Assembly: GCA_017311315.1 (NCBI GenBank)
Contig: CM029631.1
Coordinates: 11,813,910 to 11,877,909 of the forward strand
Source: Dendrocalamus latiflorus
Taxonomy: Eukaryota > Streptophyta > Magnoliopsida > Poales > Poaceae
Length of the DNA stretch: 64,000 nucleotides
Direction: 5' to 3'
Made by a program: the position numbers and the translations under genes. Numbering within the stretch: the stretch's first letter is position 1; the number at the start of each line of letters is the position of its first letter. Positions 22,794-35,734 of this stretch are shown here, one piece after another. The notes beneath the pieces were generated by a model. That model was not told the DNA's origin, made no database searches, and saw nothing but the letters and a program-made list of their open reading frames with translations.

Positions 22794-25368
22794 GAAGCTA
22801 GCACCACCGGGCACACACAGTTTTTAGTCAAATGTCTAGGGGGGCTTGATTTGGATCTTCCTTTTCCTCCTTTTTTTTCACTTACATGTTTTTTAAAAAA
22901 AATAGGTTCTTTGAGCCATTGCCATCGCTGGCATTGGCAATGCTGTTGGATTGGATTGGTTTGGTTTGTGAGAGGGGGAGAAATGAACAAACAAAAGGGC
23001 TGAGCTTTCCTAAGGAGAGGAGAGCTTGAGTTGAGTCCCAACGCCAGTACCCAAATGGAGCACATTTCCTGTGAACTTTACTTGAAAAGTTGTACAATTT
23101 GATATGATGCCATTGTGGATGCCATGTTGCATTGCATTGCACTGCATATGGTGAGAATGAGATGCTGCTGAATCATGCAGAGAAGTTGAAAAAAAATAAA
23201 TAGTAACACTGAAAGGTTGGGGTTTGGCCATTGTTTATAGAGCCATTTTTTCTTCTGCAAGTGGATGTGTGTGGGGAGTGGAGTGGTGTTTCACTCAGCT
23301 GCACTGCACTTGCATGGGTTACAATTACATTGGTTTGTAACAAACCTTGTGGAGTGGTTGTAACTTCTGTAACCTCATCTTCTGTTCTCGAGAAATGGAA
23401 TCAGATTGCATTTTATGTATGCATGCATGCCTGAGTGTGCCCTGTGGGTTTCTTGATCAGATCTGCTGGAACTGCAATCTTTCAGTGCCATTCATTCAGT
23501 TCTGGGCCATTGTTTTTTTTTTCTCTTCTTCTCCCTTTGAGCAGGGAGAATCCAAGGAAACTTTTTCCTGTTAGCACTTGCTTGATTCCACAAAGGCACA
23601 CCCTGTGATGAATTAGGGCAATCCCCACTGTCACAGTGCTTCCATTATTAGTGAGCAAACATGAACATGGCATTGTTTTGAGTTGGCTTTCATTGCATTG
23701 CACAGTAATGTAAAAGAATAGATTATCTGTAAAGAAAGCTCTTGTCAACCATGATTGATAAGTACACTGTATCCATTTGGTAATAATTGTGCATGTTGAG
23801 GAAAGCATGCGTCACTGTGTTCTCTTGGAAGAGCGACAAGTGTTGCATATGGATGGTATTAATGTACAAGATACAGGAGATTAGTACTTTGTATCAATAA
23901 TTGCCTAAAGATTAGCACTGGGGATGTGACTTTTAACCAGTGTATTTAGTTGGGGGAGAACTAGTTGAGCTTCATATTCTGACACTAGTGGAGCACACTA
24001 CAAAGGAAGGCTCAATTGAAGAGCCAAACAAAAGGCCATTGTTAGAAAGCAAAGGTCATGTTGTTGCAAGTTCTTAAGGAGTTATGTAAAAGAAGTTATG
24101 GCATGTGAACAATTTTTTTCAGCAAGTGATATAGTTAATGCTTCCTAAAAATGGCAATTCTTGGCAAACGCATACACTTCATCATGAAGTGTATTTAGAT
24201 GTGTAGAATCCCTATCATTCCTTGATAGACAACGATTTTTGGATGAGATGATTAATGCAAGCATCTTGGTAAAATGTGGCTGTTTGGTTTGCGGTCTGAG
24301 AACTTGCCTGGCCAGACAACTGATCCCAGTCGTTCATTTTCCTCTGCCTGGGGACAGGATTGCTGCCTGGCTGTTCAGCTGCCTGCCAGGCAGCATCCAA
24401 ACAACCATACATGTCCTTCTTCAACGAAGGCAACTCTGACAAATACCAACTCCATTAATGCTTGGTATCTGGCTTCACCACTAGTACCAGTCGAGGTAAG
24501 AAGTACTAGAGGGTTACAAATGTGCCACGATGCTCTTTCACAAAAGATGAACAAGCACATGCCAAAATATCATTACTTTCTTGGAATGAATAATTATGCT
24601 ATCTTTACATGCACTGCCTTCCTTAACCCCTAAACCCTAAAGTTGGTCTTCTGGCTTCATCCACTAACTAATACAGGTCTTACATTGCACACTCAGCCTT
24701 ACAGCTGGTAAAAAGAGCTAGCTTTTTCTCTTTCCCTCCTGCCCCTGCTCAGGCAATAAAAATGCCCCATGGGCAATGGAGTGACTTTCTGAGGCACCAC
24801 CATCTCTGCATGCCTGCTGCCTGCTGCAATGTAATGCATTGCAAACGAACCCTCTTTCTCTCACACTCTCATTCATGTGGCCTCATTGCTTAGTTTTCTT
24901 ACTTCGATGTTGCTATAAAAAGGGAAGTGATTCTCTCTTTGCATTGAAGCATGGCCACAAATGTTGCTATTCTCAAACAGTGTTTTCTTTTTTCCATTAA
25001 GTTAGGCTAGTGCATGCATGGAAGATGGAACTCAAACTAGTACAAATTGAAAGGTTTTAGGCATGTTTGGCTGGTTCAATTTGATAAAAGCACCAAAGCA
25101 CCTATTGTTACATTTGAATAATTCTTTGAGAGTCCATGTTGTAGGCCTGGTCGAAAGTAAGTTCCAATTAATTAAAAATGTTGGAGTATCTATGAACATG
25201 AATTTTATCATTTCCCATTGCGTGCTATGAGTACAGGTAGCTAGGTACAAATAAACCCCTATGCTATAAAATTCTTAAATATCTACGAAAAATGACGTCT
25301 TATCTTAGAAAAAACATAGTAACCCTTCCATGTATACTTACAATGGAGATGACACGTTAGACTTCGTG
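22794..25368. other. Cyclin 3' flank and intergenic; weak MITE at 24277-24407
   Basis: No second gene is supported. At 24277-24407 an imperfect foldback begins gtggctgtttggtttgc and ends gcatccaaacaaccatac, rich in GCCTGGC/GCCAGGC, and probably represents a short MITE, although no target duplication is clear. The remainder is AT-rich with no recognisable features. Confidence 0.4.
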
Positions 25369-25376
25369 GTTTGCAT

Positions 25377-25614
25377 CATGGTTATCAAAATCGGCCGAAA
25401 ACCGGTTTAATCCGTCACCTCCGGTTAGACTATAAACCAGTATTAATATTTCGTTTCACACCGAGTTAGTCTGATTCATGACCAATTTTAGTTAATTTTA
25501 TTTGAAATTTGAATTTTTATTTGAAATTTTCGGCCCAAAAACCACCGAAATTTAGTCATACCGACCCTACCGGACCCCTCCGGTAAAAATTTAAAACCGG
25601 TTTTGATAACCATG
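25377..25614. mobile_element. hAT-type MITE, 238 bp
   Basis: Termini CATGGTTATCAAAATCGG and its near-complement CCGGTTTTGATAACCATG form an inverted repeat with one mismatch. An 8-bp duplication gtttgcat flanks it at 25369-25376 and 25615-25622. Internal ACCGG/CCGGT repeats are non-coding. Confidence 0.85.
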
Positions 25615-25622
25615 GTTTGCAT

Positions 25623-28110
25623 ACGGCAGTCACTTACCGATACAAGTATGTACGCTTGTTCATTAGGATCCTAAGGCTACGATCCTATAGGACCATTACA
25701 ATTCCGATCCTAAGTAAGATCTAAATGTAGAGCTTGTAATGTTTAGAATCATAATTGTGTAGCTGACAAACATATTATATGTGATCCTACTATCCTGGTC
25801 AATCCTATCAACCCGAAAACAATCCTACCTAATATCAATCCTGACAGCCTCGTTGTGTAAAATACACCATACACGAATATATCAGAGTTACACATTACCA
25901 ATAGGATTTGGGCACCTATTCCAGACTTAATTCCTCGAGTCAGCATACAACGATTTTTCATTCAGTCCAATCCTTTTATCATTTATAAGACCTCAGCAAT
26001 CGAGCTGGTCAAGAAGAACGGAGCAAATACATTGCAAGTCCATCAACCAAGCAGATCAAATCAACATGTTCAGAAGATTTTCTTGAACTAATCAACTGTA
26101 CAATGTTAAGGTGGCCAACTGAAGGTAACCTATTATACATGTGGTTCAACCAATCGAATTTAACAACTGGCCGGTCACTTACATCTAAAGTGTACAGAGA
26201 ATATACTATTGCCTGCCTTCCTTCTGAATCTGGATTGCTCATGACTCGTTGTTGGATGAATAGAGATCAGAATCCAGAAAGGGTTTAAAAAACCTGCATA
26301 GCTTCTCAGTCACCAATGCAGTCAAAAACAGGCTTGGAGACAAAGCTTGGTTAAAATTTTGTTGGTTCAAAAGAGTACCACCTAGAAGTGAGTGGGAGCC
26401 TCACTGGCTGGCCGGCTGCCTGCCTGCCTGGCCCTAGCAAAGCACCATTTTTTAAGAACAAGTGTTATAAACAGCGATAAAAAAAGTCGACAATACACGA
26501 ATCTCATATGAAAGAAACATCGAGTTAGTGTAATGTTTCCCGTGTTCCAAACACAGTCTTACATTTTCTCACTCCGTTGCAACTTCCAACTCACATTACG
26601 TTTATATGTACTAGTATGATAAGCATACTTAATGTAAATGGTGGTACGCATGGAAAGGAAAGCCTTACAAAGGGAGAGGGGATGACTGGATGAGGGAATG
26701 GCAGTTGGAATGTGTACAGCTGTGAGTCTCAACTGAAAGCCTGAACCAAAGATGCTTGCTTGCATCAATGGCAGGGTGTGGCCCTAGCTCACTCGCAGGC
26801 AGCACTGCACTGCAGAGGCAGATCAAGTATTTTGCTGGGTTGGTGGTGGTCTAAAGACTACGAACAAGCTAGCCTGCACAAAGACAGAGAAGCCAACACA
26901 AAGATATCTTCCCATGCATCATACGACACACGGTAGCAACACAGGGGCACACACAGCTCCTGATCTGGCCAAAGAAACACATATGGTTTTGTTTTCTATT
27001 GCTCGTTTTGGTTTTTTATGCTGGCACTGCTGGTGAATGTGATGAACTGTCTCCTGTGTATAGCTGGGAATTAGTCTTGTACTATGCAGAGATGGGGCAA
27101 ATGTGGGGTGTGTGTGTGGTCTCATTCTCACCCTAGCCTGATGTTAAATGTGTGTATAATTGGCAGGCTATTTCTCATGTACTTTTCATCTTGGCAAATT
27201 CGTGGTAAGTTCCAGTTGAGGGAAGTGCTCCAATGTTACTCCCTGAAAGTAGAAAAGGCACAAATTTTATAGCACATCGATGACTTGATTTGCAATTATA
27301 CTGTTTTGATGTTTGCGATTTTTTCCCCGCCACAGCATGGAAACACTGCTATAAGTTCCCAGGGTCTTGGAATTACAATCTCACCCGTTTAATTTCTGAT
27401 CAAATTGTAAATCAGAGGCACAATAAGCAACATCCTTGATGTCGTTCGAACCAACCGTGGAGGATTAATTAGTCTGAGCATTCTCAGCATCATACAGCAA
27501 TCACCAGACTGCAAAAGACGAATTAGTCTGTAGCTAGCCTGAGCATTGAAGCTAGACAACAGAGTAGAGCGAGTAGTGTTTCTATGTTTTTCTCCCCAAT
27601 AAAAATAGTATTAATCTCAAAGCATACGAAGAGATAAATAATATCTATTCGTCATTTATCATAATTTAAAAATTATACAAATCACTATTAAGAAAAGCAT
27701 AAAAACTTCAATCGATCACACGTAGAACTATTAATCAAGTACTTAGCAAGCATGTATGCAGGTATGCAGCAATGCAGTAGCACATACGTACATGCATGTG
27801 TAGTTTGTTTTTCTTGGCCATTCGGTGGTTGTTCGCACTCGGGCATTATGAGCCCGTGCACTTGCCGGGCTGCAGGCTGGCTGGCTGGTCAACCTCGAGA
27901 TCGGGGACAGCCAGTCCTACTCCATCAGAGGCATGGCATTCTTCTCTGCATGCGCCTCAGTTCTTGCGCCGGCCGGCCGGCCCAATACATGATTAGCATC
28001 AGGCTAATTAATTCACCTGACAACTGACTGTTCCAACAATTCATTCTTCTGAAGTTACAAGCTGTACAGATAGCTTCTTGGAATTCTTTGGTAGGCTACA
28101 GACTACAGAG
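25623..28110. other. Intergenic, nothing recognised
   Basis: No supported gene. The block 25640-25860 is rich in GATCCTA phrases and may be transposon-derived. Short GC-rich runs of GGCTGGCC/GCCTGCC occur near 26405-26435 and 27960-27985. I see no RNA gene. Confidence 0.45.
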
Positions 28111-28780
28111 GAGTTAAAGCCACTTTTAGTATATTTTTGTATTGTATTTATAAAAATAGTTGTATATGTGCTATATTGATAAAAATATCGTTTATGCCGT
28201 TCGGTAGGCAGGCGGCAGCACAGAGCAGACAACGTGTGGCACCTGCCGCCCCGTGAGCAGATGGCAAGCGCCTGCCGCCCGGCCATCAGACGGCAGACGT
28301 CTGCCGCCCACCTATGGGACGGCAAGTGATTAAGCTGCCTAATTAATCGGCTTAATTACCTACCTAATTTATAATTTTTAAAATTTGTAAATATAGCAAA
28401 TGAGCTCAAAAAATTATAACATTTTTTGTGGAGCTTCCTGAGGCATCGTGGTATATTGTATAATTGTTTTGCAATTTTTTGAGGTCATTTACTACCTCTA
28501 AAAATTCTTGGAACGACGCATAATTAACCAGACGATTAAGCAGTTATACACCGCTCTAAGAAATTTTAGAAATAGCAAATGATCGTAAAAAATTACGAAA
28601 TTTTTTGTGGAGCTTTTGTATATAGCTGTCGTCTGCTCACGGGGCGACAGGTGCCGCCCGTCGTCTGCTCCGTGCTGCCGCCCGTCCACCGGACGACATA
28701 AATGATATTTGTCGATATGGTACATATACAACTATTTTTGTAAGTACAATACGAAAATATGGTAAAAGTGGCTTTGATTC
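28111..28780. mobile_element. Mutator-type foldback MITE, 670 bp
   Basis: Long terminal inverted repeats: the left side starts gagttaaagccacttttagt and continues through a region around 28140-28210 that pairs with 28675-28770. The right side ends aaaagtggctttgattc. The inner arms carry mirrored CTGCCGCC/GGCGGCAG clusters. Flanks are gactacagag (28101-28110) and gactatacagag (28781-28792), a 10-bp duplication in which one copy has gained TA. Length of duplication and long arms fit the Mutator superfamily. Confidence 0.8.
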
Positions 28781-29099
28781 GACTATACAGAGATGGTAGA
28801 TAGGAGATGAGCGCAGGCTACCAACTGTTGGTGAAGTGCTCCAAGTGACTAGTCGTGTCCCATGGCATCTTGTGTGCTATACTAGTGATAGTACATAGTA
28901 ATAGTACTAAATCAACGTGCATGCTTGTATGGGTATGTAATATCATTAAAACGCAAAGGAGAAGAAAAATGGGAAAGAAAGATAATCCAAAGGAGAATAA
29001 AGAAAATAAAGTAGAGTTTCGTGGTTAGATCCATTGGCTTTAGAAATACCAAATAAATTAGATGCTCACAGTGGTTTCCAGACCATCTAGGGCCGGTTG

Positions 29100-31260
29100 G
29101 CACCGTCTCGCGTTTGGGTTCTCATCATCCGACATGGAGTTCCATTCTTATCTTTTACCGACTTACCTGTCGTAGTAAAAAAGCCATCAAACAGTGCAAG
29201 CCCAACTGTTGGACCAAAAAGTCCTAAAAGCCCACAGTGACTTGAGAATCAAATAGAGATAAGGGGAAGGGCAGTTTTGGTAATGCACAAAACCAGGGGC
29301 TGTCCAACTTTGCCATTAAGATAGCACAGTACAGGCAAACCTCTCCACAGCCCCATTTCATTTCCCAATCGAGGACGAACATGCACCATGGCCATATGAC
29401 CCAACACACATCCACCCCTACCATAGAAGCCACACTCCCAGCATTCTCCTTTCCTTCCCTCTCACCCAAGGTAAGAGCAAAGCCAAGAGAGCACAAGGCC
29501 GCACCACCACCATAGCCCAAAACCCCAACAACCAGAGCCACCACAGAGAAAAACAGTGAGGAAGACGAAGCCAGAGAAGAAGCTAGGAGAAGAGGAGAAG
29601 ACGAAGGAGTCAAGACGACGGTCGTCGGCATGGAGCCTTCAACGACTGTCAAGATGCTCTAGGAGGGCTGGACGTCAACCCGACCGCAAGCCGACGATAG
29701 CCGGCAAGTGAGTAGGTCTTTCCCCACCTCCCTTCCAAGCCCACCCATGCCACGGCTTAGCACAACCCCCGTATAGCACCACCGTAGTGCACTAGCAGTG
29801 GCGAGCTCGTAGGAGTCGCCGTGCGCCCTTGGGAGAGAGAGACCATGCTCCCCGGCGCATGTCTCCCCACCCAATCCCATCACGGCGCCCCCGTAGGCGT
29901 TCCCAAGACCAAGTGCACACACATAGAGTGGAAAGGAGGTAGTAAGGGGAGGAGACCAAAGGCGGGTGGTACGAGGGTTGGCCGATCGACTGCAAGCCGT
30001 GGCGGCGAGCTCGAAACCACAAGGGGGAGCGGTGTCGGAGCTGTGGTCGGCACTAGGCACCGACGACTGGCGGCGACGACCGTGGGGGCAGGCCAACGGC
30101 CGGGAGGCCGGGGGAGGCCGAGCCACGGCGTCAGCAGCCGGGCTACGGGTGGCGCTTGGAAAGGGTGGCGCCGCCGGTAGATCTGGCATTAGGGGCACCA
30201 CCGGAGGCAAGCCCGGGGGCGACGCGGCCGAAGCCCCCGAAGAAGGTGGTGTCGGTCGAGTCACACCGGATAGAGAAGGGAGACGGAGTGGCCGAAGATA
30301 GGAGCGGCACCAGGCTCTTAGCCGGTGGTGTGCTGTGGCCGATGAGCCCGAGGGAAGACTAGCAGCGGGACAGTGCCGGATCTAGTCATGGCCGGCTGGA
30401 TCTGGGAGTAAGAGAGAGGAAGCGAAAGTGGGAGGAAGGGGGAAGGCGGAGGCGTGCGGAGGTCGGTCGGTAGTGAGCCCAAGGTCGGCATGCCCGAGCT
30501 TGGCCACGCGCTGCCGCGTCGCCTGGGAATCACTAGGCCGAGCGGCCGAGAGAAATGAGGAGGAAGAGGAGATAGAGAGGCCGGTTCGGCTAGGTAAAGA
30601 AATAAAGGGAAGGAAAAGAAGAGAGAAAGAGAGATATCCTAGGTTGTCGCTGCTCGCTTAAGCACTGGTTTCGACAGGCTGTGTTGAGTTGGGTTGACGT
30701 CTATACAGGTGGAGGTCCTAGGTCGAAGCCGTGCACGCATCGTCCCCGAGGTTAACCAGGCAAGTGCATGGTAGAACAGTGGATTGTTGTGGATGATTGG
30801 TATTTATGTCTTCCATGCCATGTTCTACAGTACTTTTGATTACATGTTAATCATACTTTGATTAGTGCTGCTTATGATTAAATGCCAACAGTGAAAGCAG
30901 GTTGCATCACGCATTGCACTCATACACAAACAACAGGACCTGCTTTGATAGGTACTCCACGATAGGTACTCATCGATGGGTGAGCACTCCGCTATACCGG
31001 TATAAGCTACAGTTACAAACGCATCACATCGCATTGCACGAACACAAAACATAACATGATACAGTTTAGATACATTGCTTTGCATAAAAGTGATAATAGT
31101 GAAACAGTTACAGAAATAGTAACGTACAGTTCACGGAAATGGAAATTATTAAAGTGGTGTGTTAACGCCACAGTTCTATTGCGTGCTTGCTGAGTCTTTG
31201 AACTCACTCTTGCTTTGTTGTTTTTTAGTGGCCGTTGAGGACATCATGCACGGGCGGGAG
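29100..31260. mobile_element. Probable gypsy LTR-type remnant, non-coding, ends unresolved
   Basis: Low-complexity GC-rich sequence (29230-30660), open in several frames but coding only for Pro/Ala/Ser/Gly-rich text, is followed by AT-rich phrases such as 'gattacatgttaatcatac' and 'gcaggttgcatcac', reminiscent of rice gypsy LTRs. No pol domain, matching LTR pair or target duplication was found. The long open frames are not treated as genes. Confidence 0.3.
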
Positions 31261-31789
31261 TAGCACATGAATAACTTCACGTACTAGTAGCAGTTCGCAT
31301 GTCAACTTATGGTAGCATATTTAAACTCCATCAGAATGCTAGTATAGCTATTTAAAATGACATGGTGTATCTAGTCGTTACTTTATGAATAAAATAGAGT
31401 TTGCTTAAAATGTTTAGCGGTTGTTCAAAATAATATTATTATATAATGATGGTAACACTATATATTCAAAGGATGGACGGAATGCTACAGGTAGTGAACT
31501 GTGTGCGAACTGATGTGCACATGTTCATTCTGAAAAAGGCGTAGCTTCTTTGGCGTTCTGCAACAGCGTATGTAGCCTACAATCTCTCGTGTATTGGATT
31601 TTGCAGCATACATATCTTATCTCTGAAGTAGAGGCGCCACCAACGAGATGGAGTGCGCCACATCACCACAATTCTTCCGGTCGTCCAATTGCGTACCAAT
31701 TGACACAAATGCAGCACTACTTACATAATAGTTCACAAAATCTACAGTGTGGAATGTAACGTAAACCTCTAAATCTTAGCACATATAAC

Positions 31790-32341
31790 TAGGGGTGGGA
31801 AACAGATATAAATTATTTGTATTATTTGATTATCGTATTCGATAGAATATGAATATAATATAGTTTTTTTATCCGATTAATAATTTCTCTCCTATTCGTA
31901 TTCATATTCAAATTCACATAAAATATATAGATACGAATATAGTATAAACTTTTACCATCCGAAATGTCATTTTATCCGGACTATTCGTATTCGATGAAGC
32001 AGTGTACATATTTTATTGCAGTACAACTAATTAGTTGGACAAGTTTTTTGATTTAATGTTAATTTGTGTTTCTTTAGGTGAGGTAAATGAATTAGAATAA
32101 TTAGGCGTGATTGTATGAGGATAAAATATCATTAATATATTCATATTGTATAAGTTATGAGGATATCCGGATCCGATCAAATTGAGTAGATATGATATTC
32201 GAATTCGTATTCGTTACAATATTTGATTTATATTTGTATTAAAAATATTTAAATTTGTATTTATATTCGTATTTATTTATAAATATAAATATGAATATGG
32301 TAAATATAATATTTGATACATATTCGATCAATTCCATCCTA
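31790..32341. mobile_element. hAT-type element, 552 bp, non-autonomous
   Basis: Starts TAGGGGTGGGAA and ends TTCCATCCTA, an imperfect inverted repeat. Target duplications catataac (31782-31789) and catacaac (32342-32349) match at 7 of 8 bases. The interior is AT-rich with repeated ATTCGTATT/AATATGAAT motifs and no transposase. Confidence 0.82.
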
Positions 32342-32951
32342 CATACAACAATATAGCAGCGAGGAAAGAGGTCAGTACGGATAAGTTCAGCTGCATTATT
32401 TTTCTTTGGTTGTGGTCTTGTCCACGAGAAACCCATAGGCCCATGGGCCCTTTGGTGACCATGATGATCCATCCGAATGGATCATAACATCCTATTGCTC
32501 TTGAGCTCGATCACACATCACAAATGAGATGATACGTGGGCTCAGTAATTAAGCCGACGAAGCATTGATACGAGTTCTGGAGTTGCAACAACTAATCTTG
32601 CCAAATGCATGGGCCGGATGGACGGATGCGTGCGTACGTACCAGTGGTAACTGTTTACCAATGTTCAATTAACATAACAAAAGCAAAGTGCAAAGGATAA
32701 TGGTAGACATGTTAGGCTTAATTTCCTCCGTACATATAAAGGCCATGATCTTTTTAACTTTTGAGACAGAGAGACTTCCTCAAACGGCTTGCGGAAAAAC
32801 AGCTTTTGGGATAGAGATGTTAGCTTATGCGTCGTTCGTATCAGCGTCTTCGTCATTTGTTACCGTCTTAAAAAATATAAATAAAAAGCATCAGCCATAG
32901 CCAAAAGACACTAATCGTAGTATAAAAGAACTAGGCAAAACCTAGTTTGGC
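32342..32951. other. Intergenic, nothing recognised
   Basis: No supported gene between the hAT element and the ABCB relic. Confidence 0.5.
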
Positions 32952-33038
32952 GTTTACTGACGGACGGACGGTCGCGGCACCATGATGCACGATGATGTTT
33001 ACTGACGGACGGACGGTCGCGGCACCATGATGCACGAG
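32952..33038. repeat. 45-bp tandem duplication at the 3' edge of the ABCB relic
   Basis: The unit gtttactgacggacggacgg... is repeated at 32952-32996 and 32997-33038, the second copy diverging in its last bases. It contains a short CGGA-type microsatellite. Confidence 0.85.
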
Positions 33039-33355
33039 GTGAGCTCCAAAGAAGAAACACGCGCCGCTCGGAGTCTGGCGTTTCCTCTCGTAGCGCTCCA
33101 CCATCTGGTCTTGTGCGTACAGCGAAGCCACCGTTCTGATGTTGCTGATGGCGTCGTTAGCTATGGTGCTCGCCTCCTCCTCGGTACTTCTCCTGCGAAC
33201 AACGCAACCTTGCAAGTTCAAATACTCTCAAAAAGAAGTTGCAAAAAGTATAAATAAATAAGGTTTGAATTGTTTTTCTTTTGAAGGGAGAAGTTATAAA
33301 AGCTTAATTAACTTGGTACGTACCTTCGCAGCTGCACTTGAGCCACTGAGAAGCC

Positions 33356-35633
33356 TGACTTGATTGTGCGAAAATAGCACACCCGCAAGTGCACGGGTTG
33401 CCACTGAAATAGCGGCGAGTGTCGTGTTCTCCACAGGGACTAGACTAAGGCTACCGGCGCTCAGCTAAAGCTAGGCCAATCAAAACGGGGGAGAACTAAA
33501 CCTAAAACGTCTACCGAATCAGCCGAACGAACGAACTACAGAATGTACTCTAACTCGCACGGACAAAACGATGAACGACTAAACAAACGAACGAACTAAA
33601 CAACAACTGGACGAACGACCGTACGAATGGACGTCGTACGACCGAACGAACAACACGACGACTAACGCACGAACAACACAAACGCACGAACTACAACGAC
33701 TACGAGAAAGAACGACACAGCTACCGACCGACGATCTAACTAACTATCGACCGCGAGACAGAATGAGGAAGAGAGAAGCACTGAGAGAGGGCTAGAAGCA
33801 CGGAGGGAGTTGAGAGAGAAAAGGGGGGAAGACGGTCGACAGCTAACTAGATGACGACGGCACACGACAAACACATAACTACGACGACCACACGCACGAC
33901 TTAACTATCGATCGACCGCTGAGAGAAGCAAGGGGGGAGGTCGAGAAGCAAGGAGGGGAATTGAGATAGCAAGAGGGAAAGGAGACGGTCGCCGGTTAAC
34001 TAATTCGCGCAACACAAACACATAAACACATAACAAATTACTAAACACGGACAACTGACAGAGGGATACTAACAGCTAACACAACAAACAATAGCAGAAA
34101 TCACAGATACTATCCATACTCACTAACACAAATCACACACAAATTCTAGAACTAAACATCCAGCACATGAACATACAGCAATTCTGGAACAAATTAACTT
34201 AGCAAAATCACAAGCATCCATCACAGTTAACATCTCACAATTTTAGATTAACAGTAAGTACATGAACTGAAATCAAAAATTGAAGAAAGGGAAAGAAATT
34301 AGACTAAACCCAGGAATTGCGCAGAGGAAGCAGAGCAGTGGATGTCGACGGCAAATGGAGATCGGTGACTGGCGGCGGCGCTAAAGGGGGAAGCAGTGGA
34401 GAGGTCGGAGGCGTCGGTGTCGATGAAGCTGAGGCGGGGAGGCGCTCGGTGAAGAGGAAGTAGGGGTCGGCGGCGCTGTGGCGGTGGAGAAGCGGCGGCG
34501 CCGATGCGGCGGCCGAAGTAGAGAGAGGTGACGCGCCGGGTGGAGGAAGCAGATGAAGAGCGGCGGCGCCGAGGTGGGGCAAGAGGAGGCGGTGAGGAGC
34601 AGCCGGGCGCACGGTGAGGCAGCGCGGAGGAGGTGCGGCGGTGTGAGAAGAAGGAGAAGGGGAGCGGCGGTGATGTAGCCGGTGAAGGGAGGTGAGCAGG
34701 GAGGAGGAGAAGAGAGGCGGGAGGCGGCGCTAATGGAGGATGTGGCCGTGGATGTGGAGAAGGAGCGGTCGGAGGGAGTTGAGAAGGGAGGAAGAGGGAG
34801 GCGCGGTGGAGAGGAGCAGAGGTGGCGCGCGGGTGCTGCGGTGGAGAGGCCGGAGGTGGAGAAGGGAGTGAGACACGGCGGAGAGAGATGGCACACCGGA
34901 GAGAAGCGGGAAGATGGAGGAGAGGAAGTGGAAGGCGGCGCCGAGGTGGGGCAAGGGGGGAAGAAGGGAGTGGAGAAGGGAGGCGCGGTGGTGGTGATGG
35001 GGAGCGGCGGGGTGGCGCTAATGAGGATGAAGATGGGGGCCGAGAGAGGAAGTGATGGCGGCGGAGAGAGGTGGCGCTGGTGGTGTGAGGGAGCAGGAAG
35101 GAGCGGCGAGGAGGGGTAGATGTGGGGAGAGGCGGCGGTGGCTCGCCGGCTAGCTGCGGCCCGGCACTCGCCGGCGGCTGGATGTGAGGAGGGAGGAGAT
35201 GAAGTAGAGGGGAGGCAGGGAAGAAGGATCAACCGGGCTCGAGCTCTCTCCACAGGCGGCGGCGGCTTTTGATGGAAATTAGGGGATTTGGCATATTGCA
35301 GATTAGCCCTAAAAGATTCTAGGGTTTACAAGGAGGTCCTTCCCCAATAGTATTTTCTTCTGTTTTGGCCCTCAGAAACTCTGATTTCTTCGTGAAAAGG
35401 TCCTACGCGTCCGTGATGATGCGCACATTTGTACAGAGCAGTCCTGGAATGCCAAATTTGTCGTTTATGCGCCTCGATCGCGCCAGCCTGCGGAAAAAGC
35501 ACAAAAAATGTAAAATGGTCCAAATTGAGCAATTAATTATAGGAAAACGTGTAAATGATGATAAATGATCTCAAAATATGAAAAATATGAGAGTAAAATG
35601 ATAGATAAATGTATGTAAAAATGACGCATGTCA
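33356..35633 (-). mobile_element. Probable solo LTR (2.28 kb) inserted in the ABCB relic
   Basis: On the minus strand the insert starts TGACATGCG and ends AATCAAGTCA (TG...CA termini, TGAC/GTCA inverted). It has a perfect 5-bp duplication GGCTT (aagcc at 33351-33355 and 35634-35638). No gag or pol is present. The interior includes a long GC-rich Pro/Ser-coding tract (34381-35253) and, near one end, 'acccgcaagtgcacgggttg', a phrase common near LTR-element ends in grasses. Ignoring the insert and one GGCTT copy restores the ABCB reading frame, which fixes the ends. A solo LTR is the simplest reading; a short non-autonomous LTR element is the alternative. Confidence 0.75.
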
Positions 35634-35734
35634 AAGCCTCATCTCGGCGTAGCCTTCTAAGAGCACACAAGGAAGCACGACTGCACGAGACCATCAACGC
35701 TAGCTTCCAGTTTGGCGATGGCAAGGCCGGCGAC

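Noticed and set aside
29659..30301. Overlapping 200- and 119-residue open frames on opposite strands
   Set aside because: GC-rich, low-complexity translations in several frames at once, in LTR-like sequence; no conserved motif.
34381..35253. 290-residue minus-strand open frame
   Set aside because: It is Ser/Pro/Ala-rich low-complexity text inside an LTR-type insertion, overlaps other open frames and has no domain; open only because of GC-rich composition.
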